Translations under genes and position numbers: made by a program
Part shown: in pieces, positions 26,213 through 34,270 of the stretch
Layout: every line of letters starts with the position of its first letter
Position numbering within the stretch: position 1 is the stretch's first letter
Assembly: GCF_026340305.1 (NCBI RefSeq)
Contig: NZ_JAPEPI010000003.1
Coordinates: 1 to 64,000, forward strand
Direction: 5' to 3'
Origin: Streptomyces sp. NBC_01381
Lineage (GTDB): Bacteria; Actinomycetota; Actinomycetes; Streptomycetales; Streptomycetaceae
Length of the DNA stretch: 64,000 nucleotides
Notes under the pieces: model-generated
The model's input: the letters and a program-made list of their open reading frames with translations, nothing else
The model's database searches: none
What the model was told of the DNA's origin: nothing

Positions 26213-28252
26213 GTGGCGTTGACTGTCGGCGAACTCACCGGCTTCATCGACCTCGACGACTCCGGGGCCCGCCGCGGCCTCGCCCGCACACGGGCCGGAC
26301 TCGATGAACTCGCCCGCGGCACCGATGGCCGTCTGCGTGATCTGCGCGGGCGGTTCGTTGCGGAGTCCGCGGCCATGGGCGGGGCGCTTGGCGACGGCGT
26401 GCGCTCGGGCGCGGTCCGCGCGGCCAAGGGCCTTGCCCTGGTCGGCGGCGCGGTCCCGCTCGTGGCCGCCGGAACGGCCGCGCTCGGCGGCCTCGCCGCG
26501 GGCCTGGCCGTCAAAGCGTTCTCTGCTGCGGTCGGCCCGCAGATGGAGGCCGTACAGGAGGTCGCCGCGCTGGCGGCCGATGCGGAGAAGGCCGCCGCCG
26601 AGGGCGCCGCGGACGCAGCCGAGAAGCAGCAGGCGTACACCGACGCCCTCGCGCAACTCCCCCCGGCTACCCGGGATGCGGCTACCGCGTTCATCGGGCT
26701 GAAGTCGGATTACAAGGCGTGGTCCGACAGCCTGTCCACGACCACCATGCCGGTGGTCACCAAGGGCATCACCGTCCTCCGGGACCTTCTTCCCACCTTG
26801 ACGCCGTTCGTCGAGGCCGCCGCAGGCGCGTTCTCCGGGTTCTTCGACGACGTCTCAGCGGGCATCAAGTCCGCGGAGTTCAAGGAGTGGGCGAGCGAGA
26901 CGAGTACTGCGGCCGGGCCCGCGCTGCGCGACATCCTCGACATCGTCAAGAACTTCGCAATCGGCTTCGCGGGCATGCTGCAAGCCTTCCTGCCCGCCTC
27001 CGCCGGGGTCACCGGCGGACTGGTCACCATGTCCGCCGCGTTCGCCGACTGGGGCACCTCCCTCGACGACTCCGAAGGCTTCGCGGCCTTCCTCGACCTG
27101 GCCGAGCAGGGCGGCGCGACCCTGGCCAGTCTCGGCGGCGCGGCCATCGAGGTACTCGTCGCCCTCTCTCCGCTGCTCGGCGTCTCGGCTCAACTCGCCC
27201 TGTATCTGGCGCAGATGATCAGTGCTGTTCCGACCCCGGTACTGACAGCGCTCGCCGTGGTCATCGGATCCGTGACCGTAGCCACGAAGGCATGGGCACT
27301 GGCGCAAACGGTCGTGGCCGCCCGCAACGCCATCTGGACCAGTAGCCAATGGGCCCTCAATGCCTCGATGTTCGCCTCTCCGGTGTTCTGGATCATCGCG
27401 GCGATTGTGGCGCTGGTCGCCATCGTCGTACTGATCGCGACCAAGACGACGTGGCTTCAGACCGCGTGGTCGGCCGCCTGGGGCTTCATCAAGTCGGCAA
27501 CCGATACGGCCGTATCCGGCATCGGAACGGCGCTGAACTGGTTTGCCTCGCTGCCCGGAAGGTTGGGCGGCTGGTTCGGCAGTGCGAAGGATGCCGCCGT
27601 CGGCAAGATCACCGAACTGACCTCGTGGCTGGGCGGGTTGCCTGGCCGTACGGCGTCGGCCCTGTCCGGTCTGCCGGGCAGTCTGCGCGCCTCCGCCTCA
27701 CGCGGCTTTCAGGCGTTCCGTACCGCCGCGGGACAGAAGGCATCGGACTTCATTGCGTGGGTGCGGGGCATGCCCCGCCGCATCGCGAGCGGCATCGGCT
27801 CTCTCGGCTCCCTGCTCACCGGCAAGGGCCGCGACGTCGTGCGCGGTCTGTGGAACGGCATCAAGGCCATGGGCGGGTGGATCAAAGACAAGTTGATCAG
27901 CTGGGCCAAGGCGATGATTCCGGGGCCGATCGCCGACGCGCTCGGCATCAACTCCCCCTCCCGCGTCATGGCGCAGGAAATCGGTCAGTGGATTCCCGCC
28001 GGTGTCGTCGACGGCATCGAGGCGGGACAGGGCGCGGTCGATCGCAGTATGCGCAATCTCGTCTCGACCCCTACCCCCGGGCAGGCCACGGCCGCCGCCT
28101 GGTCCGCCCACACCGCATCACCCGCAGGCGGACCAGGCGAGGGCCGCATCGTCCTGGACATCACGGGCGCCGACGGCGAGTTCAAGCGCCTCATCCGCCG
28201 CATGGTCCGCGTCGACGGCCGCGGCTCGGTACAGACCGCATTCGGCGCCTGA
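26213..28252 (+). CDS. Tail tape measure protein
   Basis: A 679-residue protein from GTG 26213 with GGGAGGTGG upstream. It starts ALTVGELTGFIDLDDSGARR, then helical text with hydrophobic segments ALGGLAAGLAVKAF and VFWIIAAIVALVAIVVLIAT that can enter the host membrane. The C-terminal IPGPIADALGINSPSRVM is the usual closing motif of tape measures. It sets tail length; 679 residues imply a rather short tail. The frame is intact over 2 kb, in contrast to most neighbours. Confidence 0.88.
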   Translation: MALTVGELTGFIDLDDSGARRGLARTRAGLDELARGTDGRLRDLRGRFVAESAAMGGALGDGVRSGAVRAAKGLALVGGAVPLVAAGTAALGGLAAGLAVKAFSAAVGPQMEAVQEVAALAADAEKAAAEGAADAAEKQQAYTDALAQLPPATRDAATAFIGLKSDYKAWSDSLSTTTMPVVTKGITVLRDLLPTLTPFVEAAAGAFSGFFDDVSAGIKSAEFKEWASETSTAAGPALRDILDIVKNFAIGFAGMLQAFLPASAGVTGGLVTMSAAFADWGTSLDDSEGFAAFLDLAEQGGATLASLGGAAIEVLVALSPLLGVSAQLALYLAQMISAVPTPVLTALAVVIGSVTVATKAWALAQTVVAARNAIWTSSQWALNASMFASPVFWIIAAIVALVAIVVLIATKTTWLQTAWSAAWGFIKSATDTAVSGIGTALNWFASLPGRLGGWFGSAKDAAVGKITELTSWLGGLPGRTASALSGLPGSLRASASRGFQAFRTAAGQKASDFIAWVRGMPRRIASGIGSLGSLLTGKGRDVVRGLWNGIKAMGGWIKDKLISWAKAMIPGPIADALGINSPSRVMAQEIGQWIPAGVVDGIEAGQGAVDRSMRNLVSTPTPGQATAAAWSAHTASPAGGPGEGRIVLDITGADGEFKRLIRRMVRVDGRGSVQTAFGA

Positions 28253-28311
28253 TGGCGACGGGCACAGAGCCCGCCAACATCAGGCGCCGACATCACGGTG
28301 CGGTACGGCCC

Positions 28312-28452
28312 CTACCAGAGCGGCGAGAAGGCGATCTGGTAGATCCCAATACCGTCAAAGTTGTCTCTTTCGTCGGCGGCCGCCGTGGTGGCCCCGCCCA
28401 TGAGGGCAACAGCCGCCAGGGTAACGGCCGCCAGCACTGAACGCATACGCAT
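28312..28452 (-). CDS. 46-residue secreted peptide, reverse-strand prophage cargo
   Basis: ATG 28452 is preceded by GAAGGAGAAACACG, an ideal ribosome site. The peptide has a basic start (MRMRS), a hydrophobic core (VLAAVTLAAVALMGG) and an ATTAAA signal-peptidase site near residue 26. The mature part is only about 20 residues, DERDNFDGIGIYQ and an aromatic end FSPLW. It lies in the 350-base gap between tape measure and minor tail genes, on the opposite strand. Signal-peptide design is like the 62-aa gene at 7142-7330. Function unknown; a signalling or exclusion peptide expressed in the lysogen is a guess. Confidence 0.65.
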   Translation of the reverse strand: MRMRSVLAAVTLAAVALMGGATTAAADERDNFDGIGIYQIAFSPLW

Positions 28453-28604
28453 CGTGTTTCTCCTTCAGATAGTCCGTCCGACGCCCATATGCGTTCTCGG
28501 GACGTGGCTCGGGGACCGTACGCATGCGGTTGATCAACTCGAATGCAGCCTGATCTTCGTCCACACGGCCGATCTCCTTCGACATCTGAGAGGAGGTCCC
28601 GTTC

Positions 28605-29839
28605 GTGGCATTCCCCGACGACCCGCTCAGCGTCCGCGTCGAGCTGTACCTCGGCGGCGCGTGGCTCGACATCACCGGCGACGTGTTCACCGAAAACCCG
28701 ATCACGATCACGCGCGGGCGCCCCGACGAGGGCGCCCACACCGACGCGGCCACCTGCTCGTTCATCCTGGACAACACCAGTGGCCGCTACAGCCCGCGCA
28801 ACCCGCGCTCCGACCTGTACGGGCGCCTTGGCCGCAACACCCCCGTACGCCTCTCCGTCGCCCCACAAGGACCCGCCGGGCCGCGCCTGGTCCGCTTCCT
28901 GGGCGAAGTGCCCGGCTGGCCCGTGAAGTGGGGCACCCCGTACGACGTGCGCGTGTCCGTGACGGCCGCGGGCATCCTGCGCCGCCTGGGGCAGGGCGCG
29001 GCGCCACTGCAATCCGCGATGCGCCGCGAGTTCTCCAACCCCGCCCGTACGTCCATCGAGGCGTACTGGCCGCTGGAAGACGGCTCCGGGGCAACTGAGT
29101 TCGCCTCGGCGATGCCCGGCGCCGCACCCATGCGCATCACCATGACCGGCATCAAACCGGCCGCGTACACCGGTCATGAGGCATCCGACGCACTGCCCAC
29201 CCTGGGCAAGGGCGGCGCCCTGTATCAGTGGGTCGACACCAGCGACCGCGCGTGGGCGCAGGCCGCAGGCAACCCGGCGTGGCTGTCCGTCGAGAACGAG
29301 GGCAGGGGCGGCGACACCCTCACCGACGACCAGCTCGACCGCAACGCCCAGGTACTCGCGTGGGCCCACAAGACCTACGGCGTACCCCTCAGGGTCGCCA
29401 CCTCGACCAGCGACCGCGGCCTCGCCTATCACGGCCTCGGCGGAAGCGCGTGGGGCGGACACACGTCCTGCCCCGGCTCCCGCATCGTCGCCCAGCTGCC
29501 CGAGATCGTCCGCCGGGCAAAGAAGCTCGCGGGCGACAACAGCGGCACCACGCCGGACAAGCCCAAGCCGTACACCCCGCCGCCCTTCCCCAAGGGCCTC
29601 GCCCCAGGCCACAAGACCCGTCCACCAAGCCGCTGCAGCGCACACTCAAGGCCGCCGGATACCTCGCCAAGAGCGTGCCCGAGGCCGACGCGTACGGCCC
29701 GCAGACCCAAGCCGCCGTGGCCCACTTCCACAACGCCCACCCCGCCCACCCCGCCTACCGCGCCGCGGGCAAGCCCCACGACCCGGCCATCGGCCCCCGC
29801 GGCAGGGCCGCCCTGCACCGCCTCGCCCACACCAAGTAA
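28605..29839 (+). pseudogene. Minor tail protein fused to endolysin (amidase + PG-binding), frameshifted
   Basis: GTG 28605 starts a minor tail protein: FPDDPLSVRVELYLGGAWLD, TSGRYSPRNPRSDLYGRLGR, VTAAGILRRLGQGAAPL. Near residue 202 (about 29208-29219) the text changes in frame to an N-acetylmuramoyl-L-alanine amidase: ALYQWVDTSDRAWAQAAGNP, WLSVENEGRGGDTLTDDQLD, and GGHTSCPGSRIVAQ with the second zinc His and Cys region. The amidase N-terminus is missing. A lost C near 29617 puts the peptidoglycan-binding end, LQRTLKAAGYLAK and YGPQTQAAVAHFH, in another frame, ending at TAA 29837-29839. An internal deletion removed the rest of the tail tip and the endolysin start. Confidence 0.85.
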
Positions 29840-29852
29840 GGAGCACCGCCCC

Positions 29853-30107
29853 ATGACCGATGCCACACGCCGCACCCTCGTACAGACCACCATCGCCCTC
29901 GCCACGACAATGCCCGCCCTCGTCCAGGCATCCGGCATCTCCGAAACCCTGCCGTGGGTCGCCGGCGCCCTCGCCATCGCGGGCGGCCTCTCCCACGTGA
30001 TGGCGCTCCCCGGCGTCCAGACGTTCATGCCCGCGTGGCTGCGCACTGAGCCGAGCGTCGACGACGAGCTGCTCGCCCTGCGCCGGAAGGAGGACGCCAC
30101 GGAGTGA
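29853..30107 (+). CDS. Putative holin (84 aa)
   Basis: ATG 29853 lies 13 bases after the endolysin stop with AAGGAG upstream. The product has two hydrophobic stretches, VQTTIALATTMPALVQASGI and LPWVAGALAIAGGLSHVMAL, and a short charged end, LLALRRKEDATE, as in small holins of actinophages. It follows the endolysin, the usual place. Holins make inner-membrane holes that release the endolysin. The frame is intact. Confidence 0.75.
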   Translation: MTDATRRTLVQTTIALATTMPALVQASGISETLPWVAGALAIAGGLSHVMALPGVQTFMPAWLRTEPSVDDELLALRRKEDATE

Positions 30108-30445
30108 GCCCCACGACGACCGGCGTCGCCTCGCTCGACACCGCGGTCATGTGGAGCGGTGCCCTCGTCGCAGTGGCAGGCGCCCTCGCCCTCGCATGGC
30201 GGGCGAGCCGTTCGCTACGCCGGCTCACGCGTCGCGTTGGGGACCTCGTCGACGACTGGCAAGGCACCGAGTCCCGCCCTGGAGTCCCCGCCCGCCCCGG
30301 AGTCATGACCAGGCTCGGCGCCATCGAGGACCGCATCGGCCGTGTCGAGCACGAGCTGCACCCCAACAGCGGCGCATCCCTCCGCGATGCCGTCGACCGC
30401 GTCGACCGACGCACCCGCCGTATCTCCCCTGACGACGACACCTAG
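30104..30445 (+). CDS. Membrane protein with coiled coil in the lysis module
   Basis: GTG 30104 overlaps the holin stop (GTGA), so the two are coupled. The 113-residue product has one N-terminal membrane helix (TAVMWSGALVAVAGALALAW) and a long charged helix MTRLGAIEDRIGRVEHELHP and RDAVDRVDRRTRR. Such one-helix proteins after a holin are often second holins, spanin-like or lysis accessory proteins. A double terminator follows. Confidence 0.68.
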   Translation: MSPTTTGVASLDTAVMWSGALVAVAGALALAWRASRSLRRLTRRVGDLVDDWQGTESRPGVPARPGVMTRLGAIEDRIGRVEHELHPNSGASLRDAVDRVDRRTRRISPDDDT

Positions 30446-30458
30446 ACACCCAGCGCCT

Positions 30459-30487
30459 CCGGTCACCGGCTCAATGCCGGTGACCGG
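30459..30487 (+). terminator. Terminator at the right end of the prophage
   Basis: Perfect 12-bp stem CCGGTCACCGGC / GCCGGTGACCGG with a TCAAT loop, 14 bases after the last phage stop. It ends the late operon and marks the right boundary of recognisable phage DNA. Confidence 0.82.
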
Positions 30488-30516
30488 GGGCGCCTTTGTC
30501 GTTGTGGCGTAGGCGA

Positions 30517-30552
30517 GAGGACCCCCGCCGACCCCATGCGTCGGGGGTCCTC
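30517..30552. terminator. Second hairpin, probably terminating the reverse-strand operon
   Basis: Eleven-bp arms GAGGACCCCCG (30517-30527) and CGGGGGTCCTC (30542-30552) separated by 14 bases. It lies 25 bases beyond the stop of the reverse-strand gene 30578-30916 and can serve both strands. Confidence 0.7.
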
Positions 30553-30577
30553 TCTGGGGGTCACCGTGCCGGTTGAC

Positions 30578-30916
30578 CTATGCGGCCACGAGTACGGGAG
30601 CCGTTCCCCCTCCGCCGCCCGCCCCCGCGTGGGAGACGTGGGAATCTGGGCGGACGCGGTGGCGTATTAGCCAGGGGATGCCCCGCGCATGGCGCCGCCG
30701 GGCCTCGGTGCGTCTGGGGCTCCGAGGATCTTGGATCTGCACTCGCACAGGATCGCGGTAGCAGTAGCAGGTGTAGACGTACCCATCGCGGTCGAGAGGC
30801 GGGGGCGTCACGGCGCGGTGTGAGCTCGGCATCGACCAGTAGATCGCCACGAGCGCGAGGATCGCGAGGGCGATGGACAGAGCGACGATTCCCCACATGA
30901 CCCGTTCGACGTTCAT
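30578..30916 (-). CDS. Small one-helix membrane protein
   Basis: A 112-residue protein from ATG 30916, preceded by GGGGAGG. One membrane helix (VMWGIVALSIALAILALVAI) is followed by YWSMPSSHRAVTPPP, a short Cys pair (YTCYCY) and an Arg/Pro/His-rich tail ending in a Gly run. It is the last gene of a three-gene operon (HATPase, small protein, membrane protein), overlapping the preceding stop by four bases. Function unknown. Confidence 0.65.
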   Translation of the reverse strand: MNVERVMWGIVALSIALAILALVAIYWSMPSSHRAVTPPPLDRDGYVYTCYCYRDPVRVQIQDPRSPRRTEARRRHARGIPWLIRHRVRPDSHVSHAGAGGGGGTAPVLVAA

Positions 30917-31107
30917 GGGGCGGCCTCCCCCGCATCGAGCGGCTGACTCACCAACAGTCCGACCTTGTCGGCGAGTTGGTAGGTGAGACATCGAGCGAGA
31001 TCTGGCGGGAGTTCGACAAGAAGAGTCATGTCGAAGTGGAGCCACAGTTCATCCGGAGTGCCCGTGCGTCCGTTCGCGGACACATGCACCATGCTCGGCG
31101 TGATCAC
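30913..31107 (-). CDS. Small hypothetical protein (64 aa)
   Basis: From GTG 31107 (or ATG 31092) the product reads MVHVSANGRTGTPDELWLHF and TLLVELPPDLARCLTYQLAD, an acidic soluble protein without known domain. It overlaps the HATPase stop on one side and the membrane-protein start on the other, so it is translated in a coupled operon. Genes of this size are common next to XRE/DUF397 pairs in Streptomyces. Confidence 0.62.
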   Translation of the reverse strand: MITPSMVHVSANGRTGTPDELWLHFDMTLLVELPPDLARCLTYQLADKVGLLVSQPLDAGEAAP

Positions 31108-31560
31108 GAGGACCCCCTTCCGCCCTCAACAAGCCGGAACCACACGGCTTTTGACGTCGGAACCAGGGCGCCGTAGTGCGTGATTCCCCATGCATCGGCG
31201 CACTCGTCGACGATGAACAGGCCAAGGCCGCCCTCGCCGTCTGCCACCTCCGGGGGGCATCGGGCGGTAGCGCGGCTTGTCGTCGTGTACGTAGACCCAG
31301 ACTTGGCGTTCGTCGACCGTCACCTCGACGTACACGATGCGCGCTGCCGTGTGGCGATAGACGTTGGTGACGATTTCGCTCGTCAAAAGCCGCGCGGTCT
31401 GCGCGAGCGTCTCGTGCCCCGTCGTGCAGAACAGGGTGACGACCAGATTCCGCAGCACGACAGCGGCTGTTGGCACGTTCGCCGCGGTCAAACGGTAGGT
31501 CGTAGAGGACTTCGGTTCGTGCGATGCAGGAGGTGCGGGCGGCGCTAGGGCTGTAGGCAT
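31104..31560 (-). pseudogene. ATP-binding protein (RsbW-like HATPase), poly-G/C frameshift
   Basis: ATG 31560 has GGGAG upstream. The N-terminal part TSEIVTNVYRHTAARIVYVE is the N-box of serine-protein-kinase/anti-sigma HATPases; the G-box, GGLGLFIVDECADAWG, and VWFRL end follow in another frame. A six-base C run on the coding strand (31252-31257; five would restore the frame) separates them. Repaired length is about 151 residues. These proteins pair in Streptomyces with XRE/DUF397 regulators; the divergent regulator gene is 250 bases away. Native or frameshifted state should be checked against reads. Confidence 0.78.
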
Positions 31561-31813
31561 TTCGTCGTCTCCCAACGTGGTTGTAGCGCGCGCTGCTCGC
31601 CACCGCGGCTCTGGCCGCCCCCGGGGATGACGCACGCACGAGGGCGTGCGTCAGCAGCTGCACTGCGGGATTACCGGCGTGCTGCGAGGTACCGCCTTGG
31701 AAGGTGGGGGGCAACTATGCCCTGGAGCAAGGGTGTTCCTAAACTATGGTCCTAACAGGTGGACCGGCGGCACGATTACGCGACACACTCAAGGCAGACA
31801 AGGGGAAGGGACT

Positions 31814-32668
31814 ATGCCGCCGAGGGACAACCCCACCGCACGTCAGGCCCGTTTGGGCGCGGAGCTGCGGAAGTTGCGCGACCGCGCGGGCAAGACTGCC
31901 CGCGAGTCCGCTGGCCTGCTGTCCACCGACCAGGCCAAGATCAGCCACATTGAAGCGGGACGCGTCGGCATCGGTGATGACCGCATCCGCCGCCTATGCA
32001 CGTTCTATCAATGCGATGACGAGGCCCTGATCGATGCGCTGTGCTCCATCGCACGCGAGCGTCGCGGGCAATACTGGTTCGACGAGTACCGGGGCATCCT
32101 TGTCCCTGGGTTCCTGGACATCGCCGAGCTTGAGCACCATGCCGTACGACTCACGTCGATGCAGAGCGTCACTCTTCCCGGCCTGCTCCAGACCGAGCGC
32201 TATGCGCACGCCCTGTTCTCGGGCGTGCGCCCCAAGCTGCCGTCCGACGAGGTCGAGCTGCGCGTCGAGCACCGAATGAAACGGTCGGCCATCTTCGAGC
32301 GCGAGTCCCCACCTACGTTCATGGCGATCATCCACGAGGCGGCACTGCGCATGCGTTTCGGTGGCCGCAAGGTTGCCCGTGAGCAGCTTGACCACCTGAT
32401 GTCGATCTCGCACAGCCCCACCATCACTGTGCGAGTGATCCCCTTCACGAGCGAGGACTTCATCGAGGTCACTCAACCGGTGTTGTACGCCACGGGAGTT
32501 GTGCCCCAACTCGACACCGTGCAGCTCGACAGTGCCTCGGGGAATCAGTTCCTTGATGCCGAGGCCGACCTGTTGAAGTACACGACCCTGCTCGACATCG
32601 CCGAGCATGCGTCCCTTGATCCGGACGAATCGCGAAGCATCATCCATCACATCGCACGAGAACTGTGA
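31814..32668 (+). CDS. XRE-family regulator with DUF5753 (Scr1-type)
   Basis: A 284-residue DNA-binding protein. Helix-turn-helix at residues 12-70: LGAELRKLRDRAGKTARESA, DQAKISHIEAGRVGIGDDRI. The DUF5753 domain follows, with MQSVTLPGLLQTERYAHAL, EHRMKRSAIFERESPPTFMA and ADLLKYTTLLDIAEHASLDP. Such regulators work with a downstream DUF397 partner, as here, with overlapping stop and start. ATG 31814 follows GGGAAGGG. Upstream, CCTAAACTATGGTCCTAACA around 31740 has repeated CCTAA and may be its own operator. It probably controls the divergent HATPase operon. Confidence 0.9.
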   Translation: MPPRDNPTARQARLGAELRKLRDRAGKTARESAGLLSTDQAKISHIEAGRVGIGDDRIRRLCTFYQCDDEALIDALCSIARERRGQYWFDEYRGILVPGFLDIAELEHHAVRLTSMQSVTLPGLLQTERYAHALFSGVRPKLPSDEVELRVEHRMKRSAIFERESPPTFMAIIHEAALRMRFGGRKVAREQLDHLMSISHSPTITVRVIPFTSEDFIEVTQPVLYATGVVPQLDTVQLDSASGNQFLDAEADLLKYTTLLDIAEHASLDPDESRSIIHHIAREL

Positions 32669-32880
32669 GACACGTAGGCATGAGCGCATCCATACAGTGG
32701 CAGAAGTCGTCGTTCTCGGGTGGCGATGGCCCCAACTGCGTCGAGGTGGCGCAGCACGAGGGCGGGATCGTGATGCGCGAGAGCGACGTTCCCGGCAGCG
32801 TCATCGTCACCAGCCGAGTCAACTTGGCTGCCTTCATCGCAGGTGTCAAAGCCGGCGAGTTCGACCACCTCATCGCGTAG
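32665..32880 (+). CDS. DUF397 protein (partner of the XRE regulator)
   Basis: GTG 32665 overlaps the regulator stop. From the ATG at 32680 the product is a complete DUF397 domain: IQWQKSSFSGGDGPNCVEVA, RESDVPGSVIVTSRVNLAAF, and AGVKAGEFDHLIA. DUF397 proteins are small and pair with DUF5753 regulators in a two-component, toxin-antitoxin-like arrangement (Scr1/Scr2 type) or as modulators. Length 66-71 residues is normal. Confidence 0.88.
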   Translation: MRHVGMSASIQWQKSSFSGGDGPNCVEVAQHEGGIVMRESDVPGSVIVTSRVNLAAFIAGVKAGEFDHLIA

Positions 32881-32966
32881 CGGCACCCCTTGTCTGCCTC
32901 GGTGGAGAAGGACTCTCTTTATGCGAGTACGCGCATAGTCACGTGTGTGCATAGACGCCTGTCGGA

Positions 32967-32992
32967 CCGTCCCCGTAGCGTCATGGGGACGG
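32967..32992 (+). terminator. Hairpin downstream of the DUF397 gene
   Basis: CCGTCCCC and GGGGACGG arms around a 10-base loop, 87 bases after the DUF397 stop. There is no T-run, as usual in Streptomyces. It probably ends the regulator operon. Confidence 0.5.
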
Positions 32993-33080
32993 CCCGCAGG
33001 GGGCCAGGACAAGGGGGTTCATCGTCCATGGCACACTCCGGTGCACCGCACAGGAATTGTCTTGCAGATCAGGGTTTCGT

Positions 33081-34229
33081 GTGGAGTGTTCTTGGCGAAG
33101 TACTTCAACCATGGGCTTATCACCGGTTGCCGGTCATCCTGCTGTCGCTGTCTTCCGAGAGCCCCTAGGCGGGCGGCCCTTCCCGCTGTTGGGCCCGCAG
33201 GTCGATGCTGAGGCGAAGCGGACCTCGCGCGTGCTGGCCGCGGTGTCGACCCATGCCCGACCTGTTGAGCGCGCCCTCGCACTGCGGCAGGCCTCCACGG
33301 TTGCCGGTGAGTTGGCGGCCGCTCTGTCGGATCTGGCTCCGGCTGTGGTCGGTGAGGGACTGCCGGCGGAATCGACCAGTCAGTCGTTCTTTCGGATCCG
33401 TGAGGGGGAACTGTCGGATCAGCAGGCTGCGCTGCACGGTGTCCTGGTCGTCCACCGCGGTCTGGAAGATCTGTGTGATGCTCCACTGTCGGGTTCCGAC
33501 CTGGCGCTGGAAGTGGCCGGGATGCGGCAGTCGGTGCTCGATCTCACCGGCGCAGCGCCGGGCTCCGACGCTGGCTCCGTCCCGCCGGTGGCCGTTCCCA
33601 ACGCTGGTGCGGAATCGTCGTTGGAGAGTGTGTGGAGTGCTCGGTGGCTCATCGGTCACCAGGTCCATGTCCTGTTCAACGTCTGCGCCGCGGTCGCCGT
33701 GGCCGACGCCACCCACCATCTGCGGCACAGCGACGGCGGTGCCGCGCTGACGCGGCTGGCAGACGCGACGGCGTACGTGCGCGGCTTCCCGGCAGCGATG
33801 GCCCACGCCAGTACGATCCCGGCCGACTACTACATGGCGGCGGTACGCCACACCATGGCGCCTCCGTCGGTGGACGTCCCGTTGAGCGGGCGCCAGCATC
33901 GCGGATACAAGCTGTTCCGGGCGGCGATGAAGGACCTGCTGTCCGTGGTTCCCGACTCCTACGAGCACTTGGCGGCCCGCGCCCCGGAGCTGGCCGAGGC
34001 ACGGGGCGCTCTTCTGGAAGCCGACATCGTGGACGGTGAACGGCACGTCACCCTCGCGTACTCGATGGTGCATCTGCATCGTTCCATCGCTCAGAAAACC
34101 GAAGGCCCCGACAACGCCGTCGCCGAACTACGGCACATGCGCCATCGCCGCGCGGCCCAGTACGCCTCGCTGATCCGATTCGGGGACCACTACATCGCCG
34201 ACGCCGTGGCCGGCCTGCGCCACTCGTGA
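33081..34229 (+). CDS. Unrecognised helical protein coupled to an oxygenase gene
   Basis: A 382-residue soluble, mainly helical protein. I chose GTG 33081 because AGGG lies 6 bases upstream; ATG 33111 is the alternative. Notable text includes FFRIREGELSDQQAAL, SARWLIGHQVHVLFNV and VADATHHLRHSDGG with several His, IPADYYMAAVRHTMAPP, and YSMVHLHRSIAQK. The second half vaguely recalls helical heme enzymes of the IDO/TDO/PrnB group; I cannot confirm this. The next gene, an amino-acid-type 2OG oxygenase, follows within 42 bases, so the two probably serve one pathway. Confidence 0.6.
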   Translation: MECSWRSTSTMGLSPVAGHPAVAVFREPLGGRPFPLLGPQVDAEAKRTSRVLAAVSTHARPVERALALRQASTVAGELAAALSDLAPAVVGEGLPAESTSQSFFRIREGELSDQQAALHGVLVVHRGLEDLCDAPLSGSDLALEVAGMRQSVLDLTGAAPGSDAGSVPPVAVPNAGAESSLESVWSARWLIGHQVHVLFNVCAAVAVADATHHLRHSDGGAALTRLADATAYVRGFPAAMAHASTIPADYYMAAVRHTMAPPSVDVPLSGRQHRGYKLFRAAMKDLLSVVPDSYEHLAARAPELAEARGALLEADIVDGERHVTLAYSMVHLHRSIAQKTEGPDNAVAELRHMRHRRAAQYASLIRFGDHYIADAVAGLRHS

Positions 34230-34270
34230 GTCCGCGCGTCCGCCGCCCACGCCCCCGGCAGGAGACCCTG

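Larger units (their letters stand above)
14565..30445 (+). mobile_element. Decaying siphovirus-type prophage remnant
   Basis: Late genes of a long-tailed dsDNA phage follow in canonical order: terminase end, portal, MuF, scaffold, capsid, connectors, tail tube, assembly chaperones, tape measure, minor tail, endolysin, holin. The left boundary is set by the terminase/peptidase junction near 14565 and the right by the terminator after the holin module. Integrase, repressor, replication genes, most of the terminase, and most of the tail tip are missing. No attachment-site repeat was found. Several structural genes carry one-base frameshifts, so no virions can be expected. Confidence 0.9.

Noticed and set aside
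14565..30560. Prophage attachment-site direct repeats
   Set aside because: I found no convincing matching repeat at the two borders; the left border is a deletion junction, so attL is probably lost.
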